A stretch of 64,000 nt of DNA from Mariprofundus erugo. GTDB taxonomy: Bacteria; Pseudomonadota; Zetaproteobacteria; Mariprofundales; Mariprofundaceae. Both the position numbers and the translations under genes were made by a program. Under the pieces are notes generated by a model. The model saw only the letters and a list, made by a program, of their open reading frames with translations, did not search any database and had not been told where the DNA came from. This document shows positions 20,355-30,614 of this stretch, piece by piece (within the stretch, counting starts at the first letter, position 1; each line of letters opens with the position of its first letter). The stretch covers positions 39,366 to 103,365 of the forward strand of contig NZ_VBRY01000011.1 of the NCBI RefSeq assembly GCF_005818865.1, written 5' to 3'.

Positions 20355-20405
20355 GTGCGGAGAGAAGCTGCGAAGCCATGAAGTGTGTCGCCGTAAGTGA
20401 CAATA

Positions 20406-22337
20406 TTACTTTTCGGACTTCATCCATGGCAGCTGATGACGTTTGCCGGTTTCAATGGCGATCACCCCCACGGCCGAGCGCTTCTCGATGCCTGCCGCGA
20501 ACTCCGGATTCGCCCGTTTGACAGGCTCCAGAACAGCCGGTGTGACTGCCATATTGGGAGCGCCGGGATGCTGGTAGTTGGTGATGATGTACATATAGCC
20601 ATTCAGGTTATCGAGTACCTGCAAACCTGCTGCCTCGGCACCCATTGGCAGCGAAAGTATTCTGCTAAGCTGGCGGGTATCGACGTTCCAGGCCCAGACG
20701 AAGTTATTGATGTGCAACTCCGAATCCTCGCCGATGATGAGCAGACGCGTGGCTGCGGAAAAGGCGAGATTATCCGGATTGGCAATGCGCTCGGGATCGG
20801 CGAGGTTACCATTGGCATCGGCTTGCCACTGTCCGTGATGGCGCAGGTCGCGACCTGTCAGTTCCGGAATCGACTGTATGCCATCAGCCAGCCATTCAGT
20901 GGGGACAGCATCACCATGCTGATCACGGCCGGATGTACCCAGAGAGATCGAGAAGATACCGCCTGATTCATGCTCAGCGATTCTGATATCGCCCTGATTG
21001 TCGCTCATGCCATAGCGATGACTGGATGCCGCCAGAAAGAGCTGTCTCTTTTCAGCATCAAGGACAATTCCCTCCAGATGCGAAAACTCTACAGAGGCGC
21101 CGAGATAGGCGGCATAGCGTCTTGACTCAAGAAAGGCGGCAGCCTGCTCCATACCCGGCTGCAGGCGAAGAAACTGGACGTTACCTTTTCTATCCTTCAC
21201 GGCATGGAAACCATCGGCTGCGTGGTCACTGACTGCAAAGATATCTGTAAACCCGATGCCGGATTTGATCAGCGCCTCAATTTCGGCATCGCTGGCATGG
21301 CCGAGGCGAATCCATGAGAGCTTTGCCGTTGCTGTGGGCTGATTGTTCTGTTGCTCCCATCTGGCGGCATAAAGGGTGTTGGCAGAAAGATCGTTCGCCC
21401 GATCAGCAATGCTCATGAACAGGGCGCCATATCTGACATCATCGCCGGCATAAGCAGTGCGGCCATCGGGCATGATGGCGGTGGCCTCATGCGAGAAACG
21501 ACCGAGGCTGTAGTGCTTTGCACCTTCGGTCATGCCATGCGTATCCAGCTTGAACTCGGGCAGATAACCGTAGTGGTAGGGGGCTTCCGGCCCGCTGCCG
21601 CTTTCGGGCACAAATCGTTCCATTTTAGGGCTACTGGCAACTCCCGGTGCCTTGCCGTTGTAGCCCAGTGACCAGTGGAATGCATCCGGCTCATACTCCT
21701 CACTGCCCAGATGTGTGCCCCAAGGCGAGACGCTGGCGGCACAGGGCGACCACAAGCCCTTCATCATTTTCATCGGTTGTTTACTATAGTTGGTCAGGTT
21801 CAGTGAACCGTTGTCGGCCTGTGTGAGGGTGCCGTTACCGACAAACATCGGGTGCAACAGATACTGCTTGCTGCCGGCCTCGTTGCGTGAGACATATTCG
21901 AAGTGGGTGATGAGCGCGAATTCTGCGCTGCCATCTTTGGCAACCGTTGCAAGAGGGATCAGCGTGGTGCCATCCGGATTATCCGCGATATATGGCTGCT
22001 TTGTTTCAGAGGTGGGATCTGTCAGTGGCTCTCCATCCGGACCAGGCAGCGCACCGAATAGCTGGCCGGCAAGCTTGCCTGCTGGAATGGTGTCATTGGT
22101 GTAAAAGATGGGCTTGTAGTGCAGCGGGAATTCAATGCGCTTGCCATCATGGCTGATCTGCATGCGTGAATCACTGTAGATCGAACCACGCTGATAATCA
22201 TTTGCCGGAGCTTCGCTGGCGGTGATCGCAACGGTATAGCTTCTGTCTTTAGAATGATCATCATGGATCAGCTGGCAGCCACTGATCATGGTGAGAGCAC
22301 CTGCTGTCAGACATATATTCCAGTTTGATTTCTGCAT
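20406..22337 (-). CDS. PhoX-type alkaline phosphatase (DUF839 family)
   Basis: A 643-residue exported protein resembling the PhoX beta-propeller phosphatases, which use iron and calcium to release phosphate from esters outside the cytoplasm. Evidence is the lipoprotein signal (LTAGALTMISGC), CAASVSPWGTHLGSEEYEPDAFH (the conserved PWGT..SEE block that binds calcium), NPDNLAFSAATRLLIIGED (NPDN..F motif) and a late NYQHPG segment. Typical PhoX proteins use the Tat pathway; here a lipobox without a twin arginine is seen, so Sec export and lipidation are more likely. A Pho-box-like sequence lies 43 bases upstream of the start. The DUF785-type lipoprotein follows on the same strand. Confidence 0.8.
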   Translation of the reverse strand: MQKSNWNICLTAGALTMISGCQLIHDDHSKDRSYTVAITASEAPANDYQRGSIYSDSRMQISHDGKRIEFPLHYKPIFYTNDTIPAGKLAGQLFGALPGPDGEPLTDPTSETKQPYIADNPDGTTLIPLATVAKDGSAEFALITHFEYVSRNEAGSKQYLLHPMFVGNGTLTQADNGSLNLTNYSKQPMKMMKGLWSPCAASVSPWGTHLGSEEYEPDAFHWSLGYNGKAPGVASSPKMERFVPESGSGPEAPYHYGYLPEFKLDTHGMTEGAKHYSLGRFSHEATAIMPDGRTAYAGDDVRYGALFMSIADRANDLSANTLYAARWEQQNNQPTATAKLSWIRLGHASDAEIEALIKSGIGFTDIFAVSDHAADGFHAVKDRKGNVQFLRLQPGMEQAAAFLESRRYAAYLGASVEFSHLEGIVLDAEKRQLFLAASSHRYGMSDNQGDIRIAEHESGGIFSISLGTSGRDQHGDAVPTEWLADGIQSIPELTGRDLRHHGQWQADANGNLADPERIANPDNLAFSAATRLLIIGEDSELHINNFVWAWNVDTRQLSRILSLPMGAEAAGLQVLDNLNGYMYIITNYQHPGAPNMAVTPAVLEPVKRANPEFAAGIEKRSAVGVIAIETGKRHQLPWMKSEK

Positions 22338-22379
22338 GAGTATCCTTTTTTTAAAAAGCGCACATCATGAGGGCTCTCA

Positions 22380-22397
22380 TTGACAGCAATATGACAC
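22380..22397 (-). promoter_or_regulatory. Pho-box-like PhoB site upstream of phoX
   Basis: Read on the minus strand the 18 bases are GTGTCATATTGCTGTCAA, matching CTGTCATAWAWCTGTCAY at 14 positions, including both TGTCA half sites 11 bases apart. It sits 43 bases before the phosphatase start, a sensible activator position. Confidence 0.55.
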
Positions 22398-22668
22398 CGG
22401 CAAGCCTTATTCAGTATCCGCGAGAAGTATACGTTCACATGCTGCAAGTAAGAGCGGTACCCAGATCTTGCATGGCGGATGCCAGGGAGAAATTCGTGAT
22501 CGGATCTTTGCTTCGGGGGATGGCTGCATCAGCACCTCAGCCCGTATGCCCGGTCCTCGATGTCACATTCTGATCATGTTCATCGACAGTCCGCGCCTGT
22601 CCTGATGCAGATATTCAAATGTTTGTGAGATATACATTTCGTGGTTCGATATATAATTTGCGTGAGAT

Positions 22669-23115
22669 ATGAATCAAATCGGGCTCAAACCCATCGCGAT
22701 GATCGAAGCATCCAAAGGACTTCTGGCTTTGGCTGCCGGATTGGGAATTCTCGAGTTTGCAGGAAATAATCTTCAGCAGGTGGCCGGAATGGTCGTCGCG
22801 CATTTGCATCTGAACCCGGCGAGCCAGTACTCCGGCATCTTTCTGAAAGCTGCGGGCGATCTGGCCAACATCAATCTGGTACTGATTGCTGTCGGCGCAC
22901 TGGTTTATTCGCTGGTCAGGTTTATCGAAGCATACGGCTTGTGGCACCGGCTGCGCTGGGTCGAGTGGTTCGCTTTGATCAGTGGGGGCATGTACATGCC
23001 GTTCGAAATTTACGAATGTATTGTCAAACCGCCCCTTATCAGCGCCTCTTTCCTCACGGTGAATTGTATGGTTGTTGCTTATCTGTACCTGATCATAAAA
23101 GGAAAGTCTGACTGA
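22669..23115 (+). CDS. DUF2127 family integral membrane protein
   Basis: A 148-residue inner-membrane protein with four predicted helices: about residues 8-25 (IEASKGLLALAAGLGILEF), 62-85 (ANINLVLIAVGALVYSLVRFIEA), 93-112 and 120-142. The N-terminal IEASKGLLAL and the middle YSLVRFIEAYGLW are typical of DUF2127. The function of the family is unknown. It is divergent from the PhoX gene with 331 bases between the starts, so joint phosphate control is possible but not shown; no second Pho box was found in front of it. The ATG at 22669 follows GCGTGAGAT, a poor ribosome binding site. Confidence 0.75.
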   Translation: MNQIGLKPIAMIEASKGLLALAAGLGILEFAGNNLQQVAGMVVAHLHLNPASQYSGIFLKAAGDLANINLVLIAVGALVYSLVRFIEAYGLWHRLRWVEWFALISGGMYMPFEIYECIVKPPLISASFLTVNCMVVAYLYLIIKGKSD

Positions 23116-23370
23116 AACCATAAGGCGGCAATGCTGGACGCTTCCCGCAGTATGATCTGCTTGTGTCGGGGCCTGGCGTGGGATTGGGGTGTTTGAAATG
23201 TCGATCGCAGGAATCAATGGGGTACGTCAGGAGTGATTCCGGCTTCGATCAGGGAGCGGGCAATCTCGAATTCAAAAGCATGCTTATTGCAGGCATCTCG
23301 TACCTCTGCAGCGTTTAACGACGGGCGAATTCCACCACTCAATGCTGACATCAATTGCTTTTACTCTGCG

Positions 23371-23536
23371 TATCGCTTTGTCTTTGCTTACAAATCAGGC
23401 ACTGACGCGTCTGATTTGATTCGCTGCATCCTGCAGCTCACCTGGCGGCGGCAAAGCCGTCCAATCCGGCTATCCTGCCGGATTGTGGCGTCCCTCCATG
23501 GCTCGCTCGGAAGCGCCGACACATCAGCGCTTCCTT
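23371..23536 (+). repeat. Dispersed MITE-like repeat, copy B
   Basis: Very similar to the complement of the copy at 63561: both contain TCAGGCACT.ACGCGTCTGA, TTTGATTCGCTGCATCCTGC and ATCCGGCTATCCTGCCGGA, and end in ATCAGCGCTTCC. It sits at the 3' end of hrpB. Confidence 0.8.
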
Positions 23537-23547
23537 AATGGAAGAGG

Positions 23548-26184
23548 CTACTGCCTCTCCATCTGCTTTTTGGTTTTGCTGGTCGCCTGGGCGGTAAACG
23601 GATCGTCCGGCCAGTAGTGCTTTTTATATTTGCCGCGCAGATCCTTTTTCACTTCATGATAGGTGGAGTGCCAGAAGCTGTTCAGGTCCTTTGTGATCTG
23701 CATGGGGCGACGCGCAGGCGATAACAGGTGCAGCATCAGTTTGCACTGGCCATTAAGGATCGCCGGCGTGTCCTGCAGGCCGAACAGCTCCTGCAGCCTG
23801 ACCGCGAGAATCGGTTGCGTTGGATCGCTGTAATCGATGGCGACCTCTGAACCGCTCGGCACGCTGATCTTTTCCGGCGTCAGCTGATGGATCAGCTGTT
23901 GCTGCTCCCAGCTGAACTGACTGATCAGCAGCATATGCATATCCAGTTTCTGGCACGCTTTCAGGCTGTTCTCATGACTCAGATGTGGCTGCAACCATAC
24001 TTCCAGCGTACGGCTGAGATGGGCATCGGAAAAGTCGGGCAGGGGGGGCAGCTGTTTATTCAGGATCGCGTTGTGTTCGCTGTGATAGCGGATGCACTCA
24101 ACCCGTTGCTTTAGCGAGATCGCACGCTCCGACCAGTTCAGGCACGCCAGTCCCTTATTTCTTATCGCCTGCATCAGGCATGCTTGTATCGCCTCCCTGT
24201 TTTTGGAGTGATGGATCATCGATTCCTGCAACACGATGGTGCCGATGCGTTTGCTCTCTTTCACCTCAACACGTTCGGCACTCTCATTCCATTCAATACG
24301 TTCGGTTTGCACGATCAGGTCAGCGAAACAGTCCTGCAATTGATCTGAAGTGATATCCGCAGCCATATAAATGGTGGCTTCTCCGCTGCGCTCATCAAGG
24401 TTGGCGACCACAATATACTCATGCAGATGGTGCTGCTGCAGGCGGGGCGGAATCAGTGCTCCCTTACCGTTACTGAGCAGGTAGCGGGCATCATTGCCGG
24501 GGCGCTTGCGGGCGATTCTGTCGGGATAGGCAAAGGCGAGTAGTACACCGCTATAGTGTGGATCGGGGCGCTCTTTTTTCATGCTGCCGCCACTGATGTT
24601 TTGATTGCTGCATGCGTGCAGACGCGCAAAGAAATCATCTGCGGTTTGCAGAATGCGCTGGCACTGTTGATGGTCGATGCCCCGCTGATGTGACGATTGG
24701 CCATGCACAAGCAACTGGAGTCGATCGTGAATGTCAGCACTCTTTACGCTACCGGCAAGAAACGGATCTTTCTCGGTGAGCAGGCTGGCAATCAGGCAGG
24801 CGTGCCATGGCTGCCCCGTATCAATGGCGGCAAGCATCATATGCGCGAGCCGCGGATGCGTACCCAGCCTCAGTATATCGCGCCCGTGCGCTGTGATTTT
24901 TCCGCTCTGATCAAGTGCGCGAAGCCCTTGTAACAGCTCTGTTGCCTGTTCGCAGGCGCTGCGTGGCGGCTTGTCCAGCCACTGCAGCTCTTCGGGATCG
25001 GCGCCCCCCCAATGGGCCAGCTCCAGCATAAACGAGGTGAGGTCGCTATGCAGGATTTCCGGCATGGCGTGTTTCATTAAATGTTGTTGAGCGGTCCATA
25101 AGCGAAAGCAGGTGCCGGCGGCAAGCCGGCCGGCGCGGCCTCTGCGTTGTTCGGCGGAATCCTGCGAGATTGCCTGCGTTTTCAGCCGGTTCATACCGGA
25201 AGCCGGACTATAGTCGAGGATCCGCTCCAGTCCCGAATCGATCACGCAGTTAATGCCCTCAATGGTCAGGCTGGTCTCGGCAATATTGGTTGCCAGCACG
25301 ATTTTGCGCATGCCTTTGTCGCGCAGCGGAGCGATGGCCAGATCCTGTTGCTGTTTACTCAGGCTGCCGTGCAGCGGCGCGACGATGATGTTGTCGAGCG
25401 AACAGCTCTTCAGATACTCCCTGATCAATGAGGCTAGCCGGTTGATCTCGCCCACACCGGGCAGGAAAATCAGGGTGCTTCCGTCATGCTCGTGGATCAC
25501 GGTTTTGACAAAACCCATCATGCCGCCCATCAGCGCCTGTTGTTGCTCGAAATGGCTACCGCCACGCGGGGGCGCCTGTTCGAGATAGTGTACTGCAACC
25601 GGAAAGCTGCGTCCCTCGGACTGGATGATCGGGGCATCACCCAGCAGGCGGGCGATGGCACCGGTATTGAGTGTCGCCGACATCACCAGAAGTTTCAGAT
25701 CCTCGCGCAGGATCTGCTGGCTTTGCAGACTTAAGGCCAGTGACAGATCGGCATGCAGACTGCGCTCGTGAAACTCATCGAACATCACCAGTGCCGTATG
25801 CTGAAGCTCGGGATCGGCCTGCAATTTTCGCGTCAGGATTCCTTCGGTGACCACCAGTATGCGGGTTTTCGCGCTCGTGCAGTTCTCCTGACGAATCTGG
25901 TAACCTACTGTTTCACCGACCTTTTCACCTAACAGATATGCCATCCGTGCTGCCGCATTGCGCGCGGCCAGACGGCGCGGCTCAAGCAGAATGATCTGCT
26001 TATCTTCAAGCCATGGTTGCCCCAGCAGAGCCAGAGGCACGGCGGTTGTCTTTCCTGCTCCGGGGGGCGCCTGCAGTACCAGACGGTTATGGCTGGTTAA
26101 ACGCTGCTGAATCTCTGCCAGAACAGCGTGAATAGGCAGGTCGGGAGGAAGTGAGGGCAGGTGATCGGACAGATTGGCGGACAT
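23548..26184 (-). CDS. hrpB: ATP-dependent RNA helicase HrpB
   Basis: A DEAH/DExH-box helicase of about 878 residues from the chosen start. Motifs in order: I APPGAGKTTAVPLALL, Ia EPRRLAARNAA, II DEFHERS, III SATLNT, IV LIFLPGVGEINRL, V ATNIAETSLTIEGI and VI QRRGRAGRLAAG. They are followed by the HA2/OB segment and the HrpB-specific C-terminal domain (LSPARRPMQITKDLNSFWHSTYHEVKKDLRGKYKKHYWPDDP). The role in the cell is poorly known; the family is related to RNA processing helicases. The frame runs back to 26307, but the homologous N terminus (NLSDHLPSLPPDLPIHAVLAEIQ) argues for the ATG at 26184 or 26193. It is divergent from the hemerythrin gene. Confidence 0.93.
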   Translation of the reverse strand: MSANLSDHLPSLPPDLPIHAVLAEIQQRLTSHNRLVLQAPPGAGKTTAVPLALLGQPWLEDKQIILLEPRRLAARNAAARMAYLLGEKVGETVGYQIRQENCTSAKTRILVVTEGILTRKLQADPELQHTALVMFDEFHERSLHADLSLALSLQSQQILREDLKLLVMSATLNTGAIARLLGDAPIIQSEGRSFPVAVHYLEQAPPRGGSHFEQQQALMGGMMGFVKTVIHEHDGSTLIFLPGVGEINRLASLIREYLKSCSLDNIIVAPLHGSLSKQQQDLAIAPLRDKGMRKIVLATNIAETSLTIEGINCVIDSGLERILDYSPASGMNRLKTQAISQDSAEQRRGRAGRLAAGTCFRLWTAQQHLMKHAMPEILHSDLTSFMLELAHWGGADPEELQWLDKPPRSACEQATELLQGLRALDQSGKITAHGRDILRLGTHPRLAHMMLAAIDTGQPWHACLIASLLTEKDPFLAGSVKSADIHDRLQLLVHGQSSHQRGIDHQQCQRILQTADDFFARLHACSNQNISGGSMKKERPDPHYSGVLLAFAYPDRIARKRPGNDARYLLSNGKGALIPPRLQQHHLHEYIVVANLDERSGEATIYMAADITSDQLQDCFADLIVQTERIEWNESAERVEVKESKRIGTIVLQESMIHHSKNREAIQACLMQAIRNKGLACLNWSERAISLKQRVECIRYHSEHNAILNKQLPPLPDFSDAHLSRTLEVWLQPHLSHENSLKACQKLDMHMLLISQFSWEQQQLIHQLTPEKISVPSGSEVAIDYSDPTQPILAVRLQELFGLQDTPAILNGQCKLMLHLLSPARRPMQITKDLNSFWHSTYHEVKKDLRGKYKKHYWPDDPFTAQATSKTKKQMERQ

Positions 26185-26361
26185 GCGTCGCATGATAGCG
26201 AATGGGGAGATCCTGCGCCGCAGCACAGTGATGGTTCCGGCACAGAGTGGCCATGAGGCGTTGGTGCAATGCTCTCTTGCCGGTATTGGCAGCCCTATTG
26301 CTAACAATCACCGGGCGGGCTCTGTTCGCTAAAATCCAGGCACAGGCAGGGGAGAGGATCG

Positions 26362-26778
26362 ATGCGGAATACACCATGGACGATTGAGTGGTCGGATGAG
26401 CTTAGCATGCATAACCAGGAGATTGATGCGGAACACAAACACTTCATTCAGATGGTGAATGAGTTCAACCATGAGGTCACCAGCAAGCAGCACGACAAGA
26501 ATGAGATTGTGCGCATCATGGGATTTATTCTGGAAGATGCAGCCGTTCACTTTGCCAACGAAGAGCTGCTGTTTGTCGAAAATCATTTTCCTCTGGCCAT
26601 GGAGCATGCTGAAATTCATGAGCAGCTGCTCAATAAACTGGAAGGTGTGCTCAAAGAACTCAAGGCGAGCAATTACAGTCAGGAGTGGGTTGATCTGGGG
26701 GGGGAGATCAAGAATGCGTTGATCGATCATATTCTGAATCACGACACTCAATACATCGATTACCTGCGAACCGAATAG
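26362..26778 (+). CDS. Bacteriohemerythrin
   Basis: A small cytoplasmic O2-binding protein, 138 residues, with the di-iron ligand pattern of hemerythrins. His is in EIDAEHKHF, His and Glu in AAVHFANEELL, a His pair in MEHAEIHEQL and the final His and Asp in DHILNHDTQYIDYL. Such proteins store, carry or sense oxygen in microaerophilic bacteria. It is a stand-alone domain without a chemotaxis or regulatory fusion. AGAGGATCG just before the ATG is a good ribosome binding site. An IS256-like inverted end lies 15 bases after the stop. Confidence 0.93.
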   Translation: MRNTPWTIEWSDELSMHNQEIDAEHKHFIQMVNEFNHEVTSKQHDKNEIVRIMGFILEDAAVHFANEELLFVENHFPLAMEHAEIHEQLLNKLEGVLKELKASNYSQEWVDLGGEIKNALIDHILNHDTQYIDYLRTE

Positions 26779-26793
26779 TTCCTGCGACAAACA

Positions 26794-26822
26794 CCGTTTC
26801 CACAAAATTCGGGACACCCTCC
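26794..26822 (-). repeat. Solo IS256-like inverted end
   Basis: The bases ccgtttccacaaaattc followed by gggacaccctcc match the complement of the IS256 end at 63819-63846 with only a few differences. No transposase lies beside it, so it is a relic, a solo end, or part of a small derivative element. Confidence 0.55.
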
Positions 26823-27234
26823 GGCAAAGAAAACACAGGGTCAGACACGCTCGGGTTTGACCTGTGCACCTGCGGCTCATCCGGTCATGGCGAAGCTTGC
26901 AAACGGCAACCATGCCGAGTGATGGTGATCTCCATGGCTCGATGAACGTGCTCAGCAGATCAGCTTGTCCTGAGTCAGAGCGACAAATCAGCCATGCCCG
27001 CGCTCATGATCGAACTAACACCCCTGTCATACAGATGACCCGTGTCATATGTAGCTGTCAAAGCTGTTACCGGTATGCCATTTGAATCTGTTGCCGGAAC
27101 CACCGGAGGCGGTAAAAAACTATCCGTGAGCCCATTGTGACCATCCCGTTCCCCGGGTTACAGATCAGAGGTGGTTAACAATCTGGTATCAATGTTGCTG
27201 TTAAACGGTTGCAATCAGAATCAGCGGAGTGACC
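26823..27234. other. Gap of about 410 bp downstream of the IS256-like end
   Basis: No supported gene. It contains short open frames without family resemblance and the leader of the next kinase gene, including a GGAG five bases before the kinase ATG. No riboswitch could be recognised by eye. Confidence 0.4.
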
Positions 27235-30200
27235 ATGGATTTCAAAATAAGAAATATTGCCCCCTGGCTGGTATTGCTCACCGGTACGCTGATGTCCATC
27301 GCGATGTTTCTGGGTATCCAGCGCAGCTATCAGGGCAAGCTTGAAGCTGAACTCAATTTTATCGCCCGAAGTCATACGGCTGCGATTCAGGCTGAATTTG
27401 ATCACCGCATGCGCATTGGCGAGCTTCTCTCTTCGCTACAGGAAAATTTTCCCGATGAAGAAAATAAAAAAATAGCTACGACTACGTCGGAAGTCTGGCG
27501 ACAAATTGACAGCGACACAGCGCCATTGTTGCTCGGCATGGCAAGCAAGGTCAGTCGTGCTGATAAAGCGGCATTTGCAATCAGCCATGGATACCCGATC
27601 ATCGAAGGGGGGGAGAATAAGGAGCTTTCCGTAAACCGCGATGCCTATTTCCCGGTCATTGATATTGCCATCAACCACTATTTTTCTGCACTCAAGGGAC
27701 TCGACATCGGCTCTCTGGTTTCGCCTGCATTGATACGACAGGCCGGCAGCACGCAGGCCACGATGGTGTCTGACTTTGTAACCCTGCCTCTGCCGGCATT
27801 GCACAATCCGGAAGGGTTTATTGCCATCCATCCGATCTATGACAAACACCTGCACATGGCTGCCCATGCCAATCAGCATGATCATTACGATCACACCACA
27901 GGCTTCACGTTCTCACTGCTGCCCCCGGGCACGATCATGGAAAGCGGTATTGCAAAAACGCCGGTTGGTGGGGTGGATATTGCTCTGTTAAGTCACGAGA
28001 CCATGGCGGATGGAAAAAAGAGGCTGCTTAATTTTCACTCATCCCGCTCGCATAAGGTTGCCATCAGTTATGAAGATGCCATGCGGCCGGATAATGGCCA
28101 GTTACGGCTGACCAATACCATTCAACTGGGCAATCGACAGTGGCAGTTGCATTATGTCACTGCACCCGGGTTCTGGGAGAAATACAGCAGCAACACGCGC
28201 TGGATCGTGTTTGCTCTGGGCATGATGTTGACGCTGCTGTTGTTCCAGCTCATGCGTAACCTGAGTAATCAGCGAGCACGATTGGAGAAGACCGTCCGGG
28301 AACGGACCGATGACCTGAACGAAGCCCGTCATGCCGCAGAACGTGCCAACAAGGCCAAGTCCGAATTTCTTGCCAATATGAGTCATGAAATACGTACACC
28401 GATGAATGCAATTATCGGTCTCTCCGAACTGGTGCTGCAATCCGGACTCAATGCCAAACAGCATAACTATATCGACAAGGTCCACCGTTCAGCCGAGAAC
28501 CTGCTCGGCATCATCAATGACATCCTCGATTTCTCCAAGATCGAAGCCGACAAGCTGGAGATGGAGCAGGTCTATTTCGAGCTGGATGATGTGATGGACA
28601 GCCTCGCCAACCTTGCCGGTTTCAAAGCAGAAGAGAAGGGCGTCGAGCTGATGTTTGATGTGAAACATGGCTTGCATACGGCGCTTTATGGTGACCCGCT
28701 TCGTTTGACCCAGGTGCTCACCAACCTTTGTAATAACGCAGTCAAATTCACCCATGCAGGGGGCGATATCCTGGTCTCTGTCGAGGCACAACATGAGAGC
28801 GAGGATGAGATCAGGTTGCTCTTTGCGGTGCGTGACAGCGGTATCGGTATGTCCGGGGAGGATCAGGCCAAGTTATTCAAATCATTCAGTCAGGTGGATT
28901 CCTCAACAACCAGAAAATTCGGTGGTACCGGCCTCGGGCTGGCCATTTCGAAAAAGCTGACCGAGCTGATGCAGGGCGAAATCTGGGTGGAAAGCGATCC
29001 GGGCGTAGGCAGCACATTCTATTTCACGGCGGTATTTGGAAAATACCTGTATGCCGATGCATCCCGGGCCGAAGCGGTCAGGCAACTGCCGGTGCGCTAT
29101 GCGCTGGTCGTTGATGATAACCCGACCTCGAGGGAGATACTCACAGATATGCTGACCAACCTCGATATCAGGGTGGATCAGGCAAGCTCCGGCCATGAGG
29201 CCATGCACATGCTTGAGAAAGAAAACAATGAGGTGATTTATGACATTATACTGATGGACTGGAAGATGCCTGATATGGATGGCATTGAGGCGACCCGTCA
29301 TATTCAGCACGATCTGCATCTGACGCAGATACCGATGGTGATCATGCTTACCGCTTATGGTCGTGATGAGGCGAGGGAGCAGGCGGAAGGAGTCGATTTC
29401 TCCGATTTTCTGACCAAGCCGATCACCACGACGGCATTGAGAGATTCACTGCTGCGTATCAGTCAGGGCAGCCAAAAAGCGAAGCGATGCAGGATTCTGG
29501 ACAGATACGAAAAGTCCCAGGCTGCAATCAAACAGCTTCATGGTGCCCGTGTTCTGCTGGTGGAGGATGACGAAATCAATCAGGAGCTGGCACTGGATCT
29601 GCTCGGTAGCAACGGCTTGCGGGTCACGCTGGCGAGTAATGGCGCAGAAGCACTGAAGCTGCTGGATCGGGAGAGTTTTGATGGTGTGCTGATGGATTGC
29701 CAGATGCCGGTGATGGATGGCTACACCGCAACCCGCGAAATTCGCAAGCAGCCCCGTTTTGAGAAGCTGCCCGTGATCGCCATGACCGCCAATGCCATGG
29801 TTTCGGATAAGGAGAGGGCGGCCAGTGCCGGCATGAATGACCACATTTCAAAGCCCATCAACGTCAACGAGATGTTCAATATCATGGCCAACTGGATTAC
29901 CCCGGCCACAGGCGCTGTTGTAAGCGCAATGCCTGCATCGACCGAGGCCATGGTTACCGTTCCCGAGATTGCTGGAGTCAACAGAGATAAAGCGCTATCC
30001 CAGCTCAATCACAATAAACAGCTGTATTACAAGCTGCTGATAAAATTCAGGGATGCATATCAGGATTTTGAAGCACTCTACCGTGAGGCTCAGGCAGATA
30101 GCGATCCGAAAGCAGCAGGTCGCTGTGCGCACTCGTTGAAAGGGTTGGCCGGTACTATCGGCGCTGAAGCACTGGAGAGTGCCGCCAGAAACCTTGAGCG

Positions 30201-30294
30201 GGCCGATCAGAACAACCGTGCGGAGATTGAGACATGGCTGACCAGGGTAAACAATGAACTTGAGCGGCTTCTCCCTGCATTGAACAGACTGTAA
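27235..30294 (+). CDS. Hybrid sensor histidine kinase with CHASE-like sensor, two receivers and HPt
   Basis: A 1019-residue membrane phosphorelay protein. Helix one ([20 protein letters not shown]) and helix two (around residue 325, [20 protein letters not shown]) bound a periplasmic CHASE-type domain. Then come HisKA with phosphorylated His in [20 protein letters not shown], the HATPase boxes DSGIGM and [13 protein letters not shown], receiver 1 (VVDDN and DWKMPDMDG), receiver 2 ([12 protein letters not shown] and [12 protein letters not shown]) and a C-terminal HPt domain with [13 protein letters not shown]. The set allows a full His-Asp-His-Asp relay within one polypeptide (BarA/ArcB-like architecture); the target regulator is not in the window. 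The frame begins with GTG at 27229, but the ATG at 27235 has GGAG at the right spacing. Confidence 0.93.
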   Translation: MDFKIRNIAPWLVLLTGTLMSIAMFLGIQRSYQGKLEAELNFIARSHTAAIQAEFDHRMRIGELLSSLQENFPDEENKKIATTTSEVWRQIDSDTAPLLLGMASKVSRADKAAFAISHGYPIIEGGENKELSVNRDAYFPVIDIAINHYFSALKGLDIGSLVSPALIRQAGSTQATMVSDFVTLPLPALHNPEGFIAIHPIYDKHLHMAAHANQHDHYDHTTGFTFSLLPPGTIMESGIAKTPVGGVDIALLSHETMADGKKRLLNFHSSRSHKVAISYEDAMRPDNGQLRLTNTIQLGNRQWQLHYVTAPGFWEKYSSNTRWIVFALGMMLTLLLFQLMRNLSNQRARLEKTVRERTDDLNEARHAAERANKAKSEFLANMSHEIRTPMNAIIGLSELVLQSGLNAKQHNYIDKVHRSAENLLGIINDILDFSKIEADKLEMEQVYFELDDVMDSLANLAGFKAEEKGVELMFDVKHGLHTALYGDPLRLTQVLTNLCNNAVKFTHAGGDILVSVEAQHESEDEIRLLFAVRDSGIGMSGEDQAKLFKSFSQVDSSTTRKFGGTGLGLAISKKLTELMQGEIWVESDPGVGSTFYFTAVFGKYLYADASRAEAVRQLPVRYALVVDDNPTSREILTDMLTNLDIRVDQASSGHEAMHMLEKENNEVIYDIILMDWKMPDMDGIEATRHIQHDLHLTQIPMVIMLTAYGRDEAREQAEGVDFSDFLTKPITTTALRDSLLRISQGSQKAKRCRILDRYEKSQAAIKQLHGARVLLVEDDEINQELALDLLGSNGLRVTLASNGAEALKLLDRESFDGVLMDCQMPVMDGYTATREIRKQPRFEKLPVIAMTANAMVSDKERAASAGMNDHISKPINVNEMFNIMANWITPATGAVVSAMPASTEAMVTVPEIAGVNRDKALSQLNHNKQLYYKLLIKFRDAYQDFEALYREAQADSDPKAAGRCAHSLKGLAGTIGAEALESAARNLERADQNNRAEIETWLTRVNNELERLLPALNRL

Positions 30295-30614
30295 GAGGAT
30301 GAAGCGCTTCCCTGTTTATATATATGCATGCAGGCGAGATACGTCCGGATCGAATATTACGAAGCCCTGTATCAACCGATGAGCGCTACTTCATGGACTT
30401 GGTCCGCATGCAGAAGCGGGAGCCCAGCAATGGCAGGGAATATCCGACTGCATAGATCAGGTCGCCATGAGCCGGCATGGAACATCAGCTGAACGACGCG
30501 TCCAAAAGGAACTGGCATCATTATTGCGAACACCACATTTGCCGCTCATGCGCGATAAACCAAATAAAAGGCCCGCCGAATGGGCGAGCCTTTTGCATGC
30601 TGGTAGCGGATCTC
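30295..30614. other. 320-bp gap
   Basis: Nothing gene-like is supported. The right part holds the bidirectional terminator at 30566-30594. Confidence 0.4.
30566..30594. terminator. Bidirectional intrinsic terminator
   Basis: AAAAGGCCCGCC and GGGCGAGCCTTTT form a GC-rich stem with a GAAT loop, with A-rich and T-rich flanks. It lies just after the stop of the minus-strand gene 30615-31013 and 272 bases after the kinase stop. Confidence 0.75.

Noticed and set aside
23233..23538. Open frame sharing a YKSGT.ASDLIRCILQLT peptide with one at 63535-63909
   Set aside because: The shared peptide comes from translation of the dispersed MITE-like repeat, not from a gene family.
26823..27228. c-di-GMP (GEMM) riboswitch upstream of the hybrid kinase
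   Set aside because: A GCAAACGG stretch drew attention, but the paired stems and second loop of the consensus are absent.
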